The position numbers were made by a program, and so were the translations under genes. A stretch of 64,000 nucleotides of DNA from Paenibacillus qinlingensis (GTDB taxonomy: Bacteria; Bacillota; Bacilli; Paenibacillales; NBRC-103111): positions 620,001-684,000 of the forward strand of contig NZ_JABMKY010000001.1 of assembly GCF_013204845.1 (NCBI RefSeq). Reading direction: 5' to 3'. The notes beneath the pieces are model-generated. The model saw nothing but the letters and a program-made list of their open reading frames with translations, was not told where the DNA came from and ran no database searches. Shown here piece after piece: positions 27,706-37,232 of the stretch. How positions within the stretch are numbered: position 1 is the first letter of the stretch; every line of letters starts with the position of its first letter.

Positions 27706-29643
27706 TCAATTCTTCTCTATCGAAACACCTCGCTGATTCACCATTATGGCTACCTGACTATCGACGGATCCTGTTAACAGAATCTGAATCTCCGTACGAC
27801 CTTCCACCTCATTTACCTTCAAAAGCGTCACCTGCCACGCCTCACTTTCATTCGACTCACACTCAGGTAAACATAACGTAGCGATAACCGCTCTTTGCGT
27901 AAAAGATTGACGGTACGCTAAGACCGGGATTACTTTCTTTGTGCCATAATCGTCGGATCTCCACCCCTCTTTCGTCGCAAGAGAAGCCTGAGCTCCTGCA
28001 CTCCCAGCCCAGTACATCCGGCAACCCGATGTCTTCCCAAGCTCCTCACCGTATGAAATCAACGCTTCCAACCCCTCATCAATCCGATAGCTCCAATCCA
28101 TCACCCTAGCTTGATCGGACAAATGAAACATTTGCTCGATCTCATGCGTACCTACGCCATCCAACTCATCCACGACAAGGAGCAATGGCAACGATTTCCC
28201 CATCAACAGCCATCTTCGATGCGCAACTGGCTCGCTCAATCGCGCATAGCCATGATGCGAAGCATCAATGAAATCATAGGCCTCGCAAGACAACCAACGA
28301 TGTAGCTCAACAGTCGCTTCCGGCTCTCCCCATTGCTGCGTCGATAGGTACGGCGTTTGATCCTGTCCATCGACCGTAATCGTGTTGTGTGCCGAAGTTC
28401 CTTTGAAATACCGCCGCCATTCGCCTTCTTGGTACGTGTATCTGCCTGAATCTCCAAAGATTAAGCGCCCTCCATGCATCCATTCAAAATGCAAAGCATC
28501 CGCATGACCATGTGCCCCGCCTAGCGGTGCTGCGTCAAAGAACACATACTGCTGCGCATCTTGCATCACATAATATCCCGAATCAGGGAAGGCAACGGTT
28601 GACCGAATTTCCTTCTCCATTCCTCCTATCCGCTCCGTCCAATACACGAACTTCTCGCTTCCTAACAGCCAGAGCAGCCCCTCACTGATCTCGCCTTGCT
28701 GGCAGATGGCTTCATCCTCACAAATTGCGCCTATAAAGCCGACTTTCGCTCGCACATGCGCACCGCTATCCGAATCAGATAGCGCGACAGCCTTACCATC
28801 TGGCCGTATCGTCGCTACGCTAAAAGCCACCATCGATTTCAACTTTTCCAGATACCTGTTTGGAAAAGGATGCCCCGTCTGCTTCGCCAGTAGAAATGGC
28901 GTTCCAAACATATCCAAGCTGGCCGTATGATAATGCGGTGTCAGTTCATTTTGAATGCCATCCTCACGAATCTGATCGTGCAGACAAAGCGTAAGCCGCT
29001 CTTGCGCAAGCTGGCGCCAATATGGTGCTTCCCCATGATTAGAAAGGAACGTGCCAACCATAAACAACCCTTGCATGTGCATGGTAGCATGATTAATTGA
29101 GGTATCTCCCAGATGCCTCGACAGAAACGTCGCTTGTTCGGCCAAGCTGTCTCGCCACTTTCTTTCAAAATCACCATCCATCAGCGCACTATGGCTCATC
29201 AACATATATCCCCAGACCCAGGATTGCACACGCAATCCGACTTCGAGCAGCCGCCATGGACCCGGCCGTTGGAAATACACCATTTGCTCGTATGTTAACG
29301 AGGTTGGCTTGGGATTCTGCTCGATCCAACTCGTGATATGCCGCTTATAAGCCTCCACATACCGTTCATCCCCTGTTAATATATACGCAATTCCCAAGTC
29401 GCGCAGATGCCAATGGCGATTAAGAATCCATGTATACTCCAGGTCCTCCGTAGGATTGTACAACCAATCAGGACGCAAACCGTGATCGATCCACTCCCCT
29501 GCAGCCATTGTATAAGGAAGCTTGAACTGTCCCGCACAAGAATGGTCAGCTTGCTCCAAAATGTGTTCCACACGTATAGGAAAATACGCTTTAAACGTCC
29601 CTGCCGCTTCACGCAGCTCCGCATTGGTCAGATAAAATTGCAT
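27706..29643 (-). CDS. Heparinase II/III-like polysaccharide lyase
   Basis: About 645 residues. The N-terminal half is an alpha-toroid of the alginate lyase/heparinase type (with NRHWHLRDLGIAY and the catalytic-type stretch INHATMHMQGLFM), followed by the heparinase II/III beta-sandwich beginning near residue 345 (GYYVMQDAQQYVFFD, GAHGHADALHFEW). Such enzymes cut uronate-containing polysaccharides or oligosaccharides by beta-elimination. No signal peptide, so it probably processes imported oligomers in the cytoplasm. Two adjacent ATG codons exist; the second (29643) has the better distance to AAAGGAG. It follows the permease genes by 24 bases. Confidence 0.85.
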   Translation of the reverse strand: MQFYLTNAELREAAGTFKAYFPIRVEHILEQADHSCAGQFKLPYTMAAGEWIDHGLRPDWLYNPTEDLEYTWILNRHWHLRDLGIAYILTGDERYVEAYKRHITSWIEQNPKPTSLTYEQMVYFQRPGPWRLLEVGLRVQSWVWGYMLMSHSALMDGDFERKWRDSLAEQATFLSRHLGDTSINHATMHMQGLFMVGTFLSNHGEAPYWRQLAQERLTLCLHDQIREDGIQNELTPHYHTASLDMFGTPFLLAKQTGHPFPNRYLEKLKSMVAFSVATIRPDGKAVALSDSDSGAHVRAKVGFIGAICEDEAICQQGEISEGLLWLLGSEKFVYWTERIGGMEKEIRSTVAFPDSGYYVMQDAQQYVFFDAAPLGGAHGHADALHFEWMHGGRLIFGDSGRYTYQEGEWRRYFKGTSAHNTITVDGQDQTPYLSTQQWGEPEATVELHRWLSCEAYDFIDASHHGYARLSEPVAHRRWLLMGKSLPLLLVVDELDGVGTHEIEQMFHLSDQARVMDWSYRIDEGLEALISYGEELGKTSGCRMYWAGSAGAQASLATKEGWRSDDYGTKKVIPVLAYRQSFTQRAVIATLCLPECESNESEAWQVTLLKVNEVEGRTEIQILLTGSVDSQVAIMVNQRGVSIEKN

Positions 29644-29667
29644 CATGATCTCCTTTACTCACACGAA

Positions 29668-30567
29668 TTATCCTTTGACAGAACCCGCTGTGACACTAAT
29701 GAACGATTTGTTCGCAAGGATATACACGATGAGTATCGGTAAAATCGACATACACGCGCCAGCAAGCATAATGTGTGTCTCCGCAGCGGCCGAGGTGCCA
29801 TATCGCAGGCTGGCTAACCCTACGGTCAGCGTTTGAAGTGCTGGCTTCGTCATCGTGAACACCAAAGGCAGAATATATTCGTTCCACGCATTTCGGAACA
29901 CGAACAACCCTGCAACGCCTAGCCCAGGCGCCAATAGCGGAAGGATAATCCGCCAGTAAATGCCATAAACGCTGCAGCCGTCAATCTTCGCTGCCTCATC
30001 TAGATCTCGCGGGATCCCTTTAAAGAAACCAATGAGCGTAAAGAAGGTTGCTGCATGACCACTGATCAAGATGATCACAACGCCCCATAAGGACTTGTGC
30101 AGATTCAAATGCACCATCAATTCGAATTGCGGGCGCAGTACAACAGCGCCGATCGAAATGAACATCGTGGACGCGAGCAACGCCACATAGACTTTTTTAC
30201 CCGTAAATTCCTGTCGATCCACGGCATAAGCAGCTAACGAAGCTACAAGTAGACTACCTATTGTGGTTGCAATACTAACGAACAAACTATTCATCGTAAA
30301 ATGGGCGAAATTCGCACCCTTCCACGCCTTCGCATAGTTGGAAAATTGCCAGACGGATGGCCAGAACGTTGCACCTGTGGTTACTTCTGCATTTGTTTTG
30401 AAAGAACCAAGCACAGCCATGATGACCGGAAATAAGGTGAACACCACGATTAGAATCAAAAATGCCCATAGTATGAGCTTACCCGTTACTTTCGCAATGA
30501 ACAGTGAGATATAGGAGGGTAGCGAGGTTGTTTTGTTATTCGTTATACGAGTTGGAACCGTCTGCAT
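29668..30567 (-). CDS. Carbohydrate ABC transporter permease, MalG/LplC type (third module)
   Basis: A 299-residue protein with six helices and EAA loop (LDEAAKIDGCSVYGIYWRIILP). It ends with the family-typical FISVTAGSVKG. Encoded between the MalF-type permease and the lyase, it forms the import channel for the oligosaccharides that the lyase then processes. A GGAGATGAGG ribosome site precedes the ATG. Confidence 0.9.
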   Translation of the reverse strand: MQTVPTRITNNKTTSLPSYISLFIAKVTGKLILWAFLILIVVFTLFPVIMAVLGSFKTNAEVTTGATFWPSVWQFSNYAKAWKGANFAHFTMNSLFVSIATTIGSLLVASLAAYAVDRQEFTGKKVYVALLASTMFISIGAVVLRPQFELMVHLNLHKSLWGVVIILISGHAATFFTLIGFFKGIPRDLDEAAKIDGCSVYGIYWRIILPLLAPGLGVAGLFVFRNAWNEYILPLVFTMTKPALQTLTVGLASLRYGTSAAAETHIMLAGACMSILPILIVYILANKSFISVTAGSVKG

Positions 30568-30581
30568 GTAAGCCTCATCTC

Positions 30582-31484
30582 CTATTCGTTAATCTGATTC
30601 AAGCGTTTAGATAAGTAGAAATAACCTAACGTTACAACGCCAACAATCAGCGCGGATACGAAACCAACTGCACTGCCGTAACCGATTTGCTGCTGAACAG
30701 CACCGCCTGCCGACGATACGGGGAAGAAGAGCTTATACACGTAAAGATACATGACTTCTGTTTTGCCAATAGGCCCGCCTTCAGTCAACACCATGATGCT
30801 CTCATAGCCTTTTAAGGCTGCTGTTATGGCGAGTAGTACAATCATTTGCAGTACAGGGCCTAACATAGGGACAGTGATGTAAATAAATTTCTTCCAACCA
30901 TTTGCCCCATCAATGGCGGCACTTTCGTAGACGTCCTGCGGTATATTTTGCAATCCGGCGAGGAACAGCAGCATGTAATTCCCGATGGCACCCCAAACGG
31001 CGATGATGATCATCGTGAGCATGGCGAACTTCGTTCCCAGCCAATCGATATTCGAATGGATAATACCGTATTTCACAAGATATTGATTGAGAATCCCATT
31101 ATACGAATTGAAAATAACGTAGAAGACGACAGACATGACAGCTGTACTAATGACCGTTGGTAGAAAATAAATCGCACGAAACAGATGTCGTCCACGCAAT
31201 GCCCCGTTAAGTATCACGGCGAGCACTAAGGCGATGGGTAAGGTTAGAATGATTTTGCCCCCAGCATATACCAAGGTATTGATAACGGATTGCCAATAAG
31301 TCTCATCCTCATACAGTCTTCTGAAATTATCTAAGCCATTGAATGTCTTAGCCCCATAGCCAGGATAGCTGTAAAACATATAGCGCATGGCCCACCCTAA
31401 CGGGTAAATGCTAAGCACCAAGGTCAGAAAAAGACTCGGAAATGTAAGGATATAAGGGGCAAGCGCATGCTTACGTTTCATCAT
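30582..31484 (-). CDS. Sugar ABC transporter permease, MalF/LplB type (third module)
   Basis: A 300-residue permease with six helices and EAA loop (YESAAIDGANGWKKFIYITVP). Together with the neighbouring permease and lipoprotein it makes a CUT1 importer. AAAGGAG lies seven bases before the first of two ATG codons. The gap to the next gene is 14 bases, consistent with one transcript. Confidence 0.9.
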   Translation of the reverse strand: MMKRKHALAPYILTFPSLFLTLVLSIYPLGWAMRYMFYSYPGYGAKTFNGLDNFRRLYEDETYWQSVINTLVYAGGKIILTLPIALVLAVILNGALRGRHLFRAIYFLPTVISTAVMSVVFYVIFNSYNGILNQYLVKYGIIHSNIDWLGTKFAMLTMIIIAVWGAIGNYMLLFLAGLQNIPQDVYESAAIDGANGWKKFIYITVPMLGPVLQMIVLLAITAALKGYESIMVLTEGGPIGKTEVMYLYVYKLFFPVSSAGGAVQQQIGYGSAVGFVSALIVGVVTLGYFYLSKRLNQINE

Positions 31485-31570
31485 TGCAAGGCTCCTTTCT
31501 ACTTGAGAAAAAGAGCTACCCGCTTCAAACTCACGGTTTCAGGCGGATAGCTTCCTCTCCCAGCGTGATC

Positions 31571-32989
31571 TTATTTAACTAGACTGCCTTGCAGATTTTT
31601 GGCATCAAAGTCAGGCATAGGTTGATTCTTGGTCGTACCTGTTTGCCTAGCTTTATCTAAAGCGGCGTTATAACGTGTCGACAAATCTGTCGTTATTTTA
31701 TTCACATCGCCGCCCTCTAAGATGTATCGCAAGGCTTCATCGCCCAAATTTTTACCTTCTGGCGTCACCGCTGGGACAACTGGGAACAAGGCGTCATATT
31801 TGTTAGGTAGGAACAAGTCCATATTGGCGAATCCTGGTTTTTTCGCAATAGCCAGCACATCTGGTACAGCAGAGATCCCTACACTATCCTCTTGGTATGT
31901 TTTCAACACTTCTGGACCGTACATCGTTTCGATGAATTTCCACGCCTTCGCTTTGTTCGCCGATTTCGCACTCATCGCGAGCCATACCGTCGCATTTGAG
32001 AATGGCGAAGCGCCATTGATTGTGCCATCTACCGTAGGAAGCGGGGCCGCACTCCATTTGATTTTGGCAGGGAATTGGTTCTTGTATACACCTGGCTCAC
32101 TCGCATGGTTGATGTACATGCCGATTTTACCTTCCGCAAATTGTGCACGGAGCGGGTCGATATCAAGTAGTTCAAAACCAGGAATCATACTGCCATCCTG
32201 CTTCATTTTGCGCAGAGCCTCGAGCATTGGGATTTGACTGGCAAAGTCGAACTTGCCTGTTTTGAAGTTAAAGCCATCCAAGATCCCTGTACTTAGCGCG
32301 ACAATCGGTGAAGCGGAACGGCCAAAGCCGCCGTTATTTTTGAAGTTACCTGCGAAGCCATAGGCTCCAATATCCTTACCTGCAACGGTCAGTTTTTTAG
32401 CTGTTTCAACCAGTTCATTGATGGTTTTCGGAGGTGCTGCAATGCCAGCTTTTTGGAAGAGATCAACGTTATAAATGAGACGCCAAGTGATACCATAATT
32501 CGGTAAAGAGTAGATTTTATTGTCCACACGATTTCCGTCATCGATGATGAGGTTTTTGAAACGGTTTTTAAATTCAGGGGTCATGTAGGTGTCTAATGGT
32601 TCTAGGTAGCCTTTCTTGATGAACGGGGCAAAATTAGAGCCTGATGTCTTGATAATGTCCGGTGCTTGATTACTAGCGAAAGCGACATCCAAAGATTGCT
32701 CATAGTTGTCGGCCATGATCGTGACTTCGACTTCGATATTGTCCTTATTCTCGGCATTATACTTCGCGATCTCCGCTTTGATATGATCCGATGCACCACG
32801 GTCGTTCGTCCAATAAGTTAGCTTTGTTTTGGGGCCGGTGGCTGCTGGCGCTGCGGAACTTGCCGCTGCTGTTGCTGCAGCTGTAGCTGCAGGGCTTGCA
32901 GATGTATCCGCTGTATTGCCGCTCCCGCAAGCAGATAAGGTGACTAGCAGAGCTGCGGATGCAGCGAGATGAAACGGTTTCTTACGCAT
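31571..32989 (-). CDS. Extracellular solute-binding lipoprotein (third module)
   Basis: A 472-residue CUT1 binding protein. Signal peptide with lipobox LSAC and Cys at residue 21, then an Ala/Ser/Thr-rich tether. The start at 32989 is preferred over an ATG ten codons upstream because GGGAGG lies between them and the signal peptide starts here. A cre-like site about 47 bases upstream suggests catabolite control. It probably binds the uronate oligosaccharide handled by this locus. Confidence 0.9.
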   Translation of the reverse strand: MRKKPFHLAASAALLVTLSACGSGNTADTSASPAATAAATAAASSAAPAATGPKTKLTYWTNDRGASDHIKAEIAKYNAENKDNIEVEVTIMADNYEQSLDVAFASNQAPDIIKTSGSNFAPFIKKGYLEPLDTYMTPEFKNRFKNLIIDDGNRVDNKIYSLPNYGITWRLIYNVDLFQKAGIAAPPKTINELVETAKKLTVAGKDIGAYGFAGNFKNNGGFGRSASPIVALSTGILDGFNFKTGKFDFASQIPMLEALRKMKQDGSMIPGFELLDIDPLRAQFAEGKIGMYINHASEPGVYKNQFPAKIKWSAAPLPTVDGTINGASPFSNATVWLAMSAKSANKAKAWKFIETMYGPEVLKTYQEDSVGISAVPDVLAIAKKPGFANMDLFLPNKYDALFPVVPAVTPEGKNLGDEALRYILEGGDVNKITTDLSTRYNAALDKARQTGTTKNQPMPDFDAKNLQGSLVK

Positions 32990-33035
32990 AAATGGTTGGC
33001 CTCCCTTTTCTTTTCCCATGTGTTTACTTCTAAAG

Positions 33036-33049
33036 TGTAAGCGAATTCA
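33036..33049. promoter_or_regulatory. Candidate cre site before the third binding-protein gene
   Basis: TGTAAGCGAATTCA on the plus strand matches the CcpA consensus with one mismatch. It lies in the 112-base gap between the response-regulator gene and the binding-protein gene, the same relative place as the site at 4072. Confidence 0.55.
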
Positions 33050-33101
33050 CTCTAGCTGTGAGGAGGGTAAAACCACTATTCACTAGGAAAATATGATTGT
33101 A

Positions 33102-34709
33102 TTAGGACGGTTTATAGATTTGCTTGAACTCCGTCGGTGTCATCCCGACATGTCTCTTGAACACGTCTGTGAAGTAGGATCGATCCTCGTAACCCAGATG
33201 AATCGCAACTTCTTGCACCTGCTTATCCTCAAGAAGCATCTCCTTCGCCTTCTCGATTCGCAGTCCGTTCATGTAATTGATAAGCGTCGTCCCTGTCACC
33301 TTTTTGAACAGATTCGCAAAATAACTCCCGCTCAAATACACATGCTTCGCTAAATCAGTCACTGTTACATTCTTATCCAAATTCTCTCTCATATAGTGAA
33401 TCGCCTGGGCGATGACCGAATCCGCTTCCAGCTCACGCTGCTTCTGCAAAGCGTCGCAACCTGCTGAAACCAATTGATCGAGTAATTCATTTAACTCACG
33501 CAGCGTCAAGCGCTCTCCCTTTTTCAGAAGATCCAGCTTCGCTGTCAGCTCGTCCATCCCGCTTGGCATCGTAATCTTCTCAGCGAAAATGCGATGCATA
33601 AGCAGCCCTAGCTCATGGCACACATTCATCACATCGCTAGGTTGTACCCCTGAGTAGCCATGCACAATGTTCTGGAGAAGAGGCAGCGCCCTCTCTTGAT
33701 TGCCCATACGCAAGTAATCGAACAGCTCTTTCTCATGCTCGGCACTGTGCCTAGAACGTGTAGCGGCATGATGCTGAATATCTTCGTAGAAGAAAACACT
33801 ATTCCCGCCCGTGTAGAAATTGTGGGACAGTGCTTCCGTTGCCTGCTGATAGGATTGGGGCAGTTCGTGAATCGTTCTGGCCTCAAGCCCGACACCTATG
33901 GATATCGTGTAGCGAGAGTAGTTCAGCATATGCTCGCGACACTGTTCGGCCAGCGTAACGATGTCCATGTGAGTTGGCACATTCAGCAGACAAATGAAGC
34001 CGCTCAATTGCTCTCGGAATACAATGGATTTCGTGGCAGAAGCGAGTGTTTCTTCGAGGATGTTTTTGACCGCGAAGCGTGCCAGTTCAACGTCATGAAT
34101 GCTATGCGTATCCACTTGCTTCGCAAAGCCATCAATTTCAATGCACATAATTATGAGCCGCTCCCGATTCAGATCGAGCTTCAAATAATCCCAACGTTCC
34201 TTCAGCCTCACTTCATTGGCGTTGTAACGCAGCAACAGATGCAAATATTCTTGGCGCAGCAGCGGCATGCTTTCCTTAATTTGGCGCTCCATTTCGCTTT
34301 GTTTGGCAAAATGGACCCGATCCAGCTCAATCTGCTCTTTCGCTTTCTGCACAACTGCTTCAATCGCCGTTTTCAGGAACGGTTTTGCAATAAAATCAAA
34401 CGCACCCAGACGAAGCGCTTGTTGCGCATATTCGAAATCGGTGTACCCGCTGAGCATGATCACTTTGCAATTGGGCATCACGGCCGTAATCGCTTTGGTC
34501 ATCTCTAAGCCATCCATTCGCGGCATCCGAATATCGGTTAGCACGATGTCCGGTCTCAGCTCCAACACCATTTGCAAGCCGTCCTCTCCATTGCCTGCTG
34601 TCCCTACAACCTGCACACCATGCGTGTCGACTTGGATCAAATCAGCGATTCCGCGAACGACACTTTTAATATCATCAATGACACAAAGTGTAATATCAGC
34701 CCTACTCAT
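33102..34709 (-). CDS. AraC-type response regulator, YesN-like (third module)
   Basis: A 535-residue protein. Receiver domain with D12-D13 and phospho-acceptor D59 (LTDIRMPRMDG), Ser in MLSGYTDFEYA and Lys in IAKPFLKTAI. The AraC DNA-binding domain fills the last 105 residues and ends RSYFTDVFKRHVGMTPTEF. It is encoded one base after the kinase stop and presumably activates the importer and enzyme genes downstream. GGGGGAAG is the ribosome site. Confidence 0.9.
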   Translation of the reverse strand: MSRADITLCVIDDIKSVVRGIADLIQVDTHGVQVVGTAGNGEDGLQMVLELRPDIVLTDIRMPRMDGLEMTKAITAVMPNCKVIMLSGYTDFEYAQQALRLGAFDFIAKPFLKTAIEAVVQKAKEQIELDRVHFAKQSEMERQIKESMPLLRQEYLHLLLRYNANEVRLKERWDYLKLDLNRERLIIMCIEIDGFAKQVDTHSIHDVELARFAVKNILEETLASATKSIVFREQLSGFICLLNVPTHMDIVTLAEQCREHMLNYSRYTISIGVGLEARTIHELPQSYQQATEALSHNFYTGGNSVFFYEDIQHHAATRSRHSAEHEKELFDYLRMGNQERALPLLQNIVHGYSGVQPSDVMNVCHELGLLMHRIFAEKITMPSGMDELTAKLDLLKKGERLTLRELNELLDQLVSAGCDALQKQRELEADSVIAQAIHYMRENLDKNVTVTDLAKHVYLSGSYFANLFKKVTGTTLINYMNGLRIEKAKEMLLEDKQVQEVAIHLGYEDRSYFTDVFKRHVGMTPTEFKQIYKPS

Positions 34710-34710
34710 G

Positions 34711-36462
34711 TTAGACTTCCCCCTTGATCGGAATCGTTATGTTTACTTTTGTCGCTTCAAAAGGCTCACTTGAGAGAACCATTGTTGCATCGCCGCCGTA
34801 ATACAGCTGCAATCGGTTGTAGACATTGCGCAGCGCGTAGCCTTTCTTCTCTGTGTTAGGATGATTCAGGCTCAGTTGCAGCTTATCTGCATCCATGCCG
34901 GAACCGTTATCTTCAACAACAATATGCAGTTGTTGATGATCGGATGTAAGTTCGATACGAATTTTACCTCCAGATTCCATATGTTCAAACCCGTGAAGCA
35001 AACTATTCTCAACCAAGGGTTGCAGCATGATTTTCATAATGGGCAGTGTTTGGCTGGTATCACTGCTTACCACAATTTCAAAGTCAAAAAGCTCCTCATA
35101 ACACAGCTGTTGTATCGTCAAATACTGCCGCACATGAAGTAGTTCTTTCTCGACCGTCGTCCATTCTTCGCCATGATTGAGGCCCAATTGAAAGAGCTGA
35201 GATAAGGCGATGACCATCGATTTCGAGTTATCCAGCTCACCAGTTTCCATTTTCCAGATAATCGTATTGAGCGTGTTATATAAAAAATGCGGTGAGATCT
35301 GTGCCTGCAACGCCTTGGCTTCGGACTTTCGTTTCTCTCGTTCAGCGTCCTTCACTTCGTCGATGAGTTCATTGATTTCCAGCAGCATGCTGTTAAATTT
35401 GTGGCCTACCTGACTGACCTCATCTTGATAATGGCTCTGGAATCGAACTGACAGATCATTGCGTCCTACCTTACTCATCAGCATTTGCAGATGATACAGC
35501 GGCTTCAGCAAAATCGCCGAAAGCACATTCGACACCAGTACCGCCATAATGATGCAGACGAGCATAATGATGCCGGTCGCCCATTGAATCCAGCTCAAAT
35601 CCTTGAGCAGATCAGATCTCGATTGGACGCTGAGCAGCAGCCAGTCGGGATTGAATTGCAGGGTCGCATAGTTAATTAGGTCGTATTGCTCCGTAATCCC
35701 TACCTCGAAATGGCCCCTCAAGCTCGTCCCAATATGTTTCTCAAGGAAATCTTTGTCATAGCTCTTGGGCAAATTCGGCTGATTCAATAGCACGCTTGCA
35801 GCATTCCGATTCACAAGGAACAAATTCTGATCTTCCTTCTCGGTGTGCCGGTCGGACAGCATGCCTTGGATCGCCTTCTCGTTCAAATTCACAACAAAAT
35901 ACATGTTCGGACTATCACTAATCGATTTCATAACTAACGAAATAACGCGATCTTTCCCTTGAAAAAGAAGATCTTCATGCCCTTCGACCCAGAATGGTTC
36001 TTTGGTTAGTTGCGCCTTCTCGTACAGCGGCGAATCATAGAAAGAGTAGCCTTGATTTCGATAGTAACTGGCAGAATAGAACTCCCCAATCGGCGTCGCA
36101 ATAAAAATCGATTCGATCGACGGCTCTGCCAGCTTCGCTTGCGTGAACGCCGAGTTCATCGCTGTCATGTGACCGTAGTAGCCATCTTTCTTGCCAGCGG
36201 CAGAATCCTTCGACATCTGGACAAACGGCTGCGAAATCATAATATTCAACACCGAAACGAGAATCTGTTTCGCTTTCTCATCCAGCACACGTGCCGAAGT
36301 GTTCAGATTATCCTGACTGAGCTGGAACGTGTTCCGCTCGATGACGCGCGCACTAATATAGTAAGACAGCCCCCCTGTCGCCGCGATCGAGATGGCAATC
36401 AGCAGAACGAACGACACCCACATGCGCTTCTTCAGCGTAAGTTTGTACAGCATGGTTTTCAT
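34711..36462 (-). CDS. Sensor histidine kinase, YesM type (third module)
   Basis: A 583-residue membrane kinase: helix at about 12-34, extracellular sensor, second helix at about 290-312, HAMP, phospho-acceptor motif QISPHFLYNTLN and HATPase with GSGMDADKL and GYALRNVYNRL. First gene of the third module. GGAGGTG precedes the ATG. A partial cre match sits just upstream, and the palindromic repeat array begins about 110 bases further. Confidence 0.9.
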   Translation of the reverse strand: MKTMLYKLTLKKRMWVSFVLLIAISIAATGGLSYYISARVIERNTFQLSQDNLNTSARVLDEKAKQILVSVLNIMISQPFVQMSKDSAAGKKDGYYGHMTAMNSAFTQAKLAEPSIESIFIATPIGEFYSASYYRNQGYSFYDSPLYEKAQLTKEPFWVEGHEDLLFQGKDRVISLVMKSISDSPNMYFVVNLNEKAIQGMLSDRHTEKEDQNLFLVNRNAASVLLNQPNLPKSYDKDFLEKHIGTSLRGHFEVGITEQYDLINYATLQFNPDWLLLSVQSRSDLLKDLSWIQWATGIIMLVCIIMAVLVSNVLSAILLKPLYHLQMLMSKVGRNDLSVRFQSHYQDEVSQVGHKFNSMLLEINELIDEVKDAEREKRKSEAKALQAQISPHFLYNTLNTIIWKMETGELDNSKSMVIALSQLFQLGLNHGEEWTTVEKELLHVRQYLTIQQLCYEELFDFEIVVSSDTSQTLPIMKIMLQPLVENSLLHGFEHMESGGKIRIELTSDHQQLHIVVEDNGSGMDADKLQLSLNHPNTEKKGYALRNVYNRLQLYYGGDATMVLSSEPFEATKVNITIPIKGEV

Positions 36463-36491
36463 GAACGTACACCTCCATGCTCACATTGTAT

Positions 36492-36505
36492 CGCAAACGC
36501 TTACA
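36492..36505. promoter_or_regulatory. Weak cre-like site upstream of the third kinase gene
   Basis: Minus-strand TGTAAGCGTTTGCG matches twelve of fourteen CcpA consensus positions, 30 bases before the kinase start. Confidence 0.4.
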
Positions 36506-36573
36506 AGGGGCATACAGAATTTTCCTGTGTGGCGGAGAGAGCGACTGCCCCCGACATCCCCTCCCCTCTCTCG

Positions 36574-37232
36574 GGGAGGGAACGAGGATGCGTTAATAGT
36601 GCATTTGGTAGCCGATTCCCGACGTGAGAGGAACGTGGATGCGTTATTTCTGCATTTTCGTCTGGATTTGGCCATATTCCACTAGAATAGGGCATCCTCG
36701 TTCCCTTTGACTCGTATTTCTCAGTACTTTCGTTAAATAGAGCATCTACGTTCCCCCTCATACGCTAGTTGCTGCACTCCTACCAGAAATTATACTTGCA
36801 CACTCACGTAGAGGAACGAGGATGCGCTAATTGTGCATTTGGGGGCCAGTTCCAGACGTGAGAGGAACGTGGGTGCGCTATTTCTGCATTTTCGTCTGGA
36901 TTTGGCCATACTCCACTAGAATAGGGTATCCTCGTTCCCTTTGACCCGTATTTCTCAGTACTTTCGTCAAATAGAGCATCTACATTCCCCCTCATACAAC
37001 TAGTTGCTGCACTCCTACCAGAAATTATACTTGCACACTCACGTAAAGGAACGTGGATGCGCTAAACATGCAATTGGGGCCGATTCCCGACGTGAGAGGA
37101 ACGTGGGTGCGCTATTTCTGCATTTTCGTCTGGATTTGGCCATATTCCACTAGAATAGGGTATCCTCGTTCCCTTTGACCCTTATTTCTCAGTAATTTCG
37201 TCAAATAGAGCATCTACGTTCCCCCTCATACG
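36574..37232. repeat. Three tandem copies of a 234-bp palindromic repeat
   Basis: Equivalent points fall at 36621, 36855 and 37089, a period of exactly 234. Each unit carries four copies of a core close to GGAACGTRGRTGCNCTATTT, in the order forward, forward, reverse, reverse. Forward cores: 36577, 36629, 36813, 36863, 37047, 37096; reverse cores: 36686, 36735, 36920, 36969, 37154, 37203. Each unit could fold into one long imperfect hairpin. No protein-like frame with a ribosome site exists inside. A diverged single unit is at 60448. The array ends at the stop codon of the nuclease-like gene. Confidence 0.9.

Noticed and set aside
33660..34508. A 282-residue plus-strand frame inside the third response-regulator gene
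   Set aside because: Lies wholly opposite a clear AraC-type regulator, no ribosome site and no family resemblance.
36010..36627. A 205-residue plus-strand frame running from the kinase gene into the repeat array
   Set aside because: Opposite the kinase coding sequence, Arg-rich shadow composition.
36501..36995. Similar short minus-strand frames in the repeat array
   Set aside because: They arise because the 234-bp unit repeats; no ribosome site, not protein-like.
36574..37232. CRISPR array or tandem satellite with spacers
   Set aside because: Units are 234 bases and nearly identical throughout, without short repeats and unique spacers; no cas genes.
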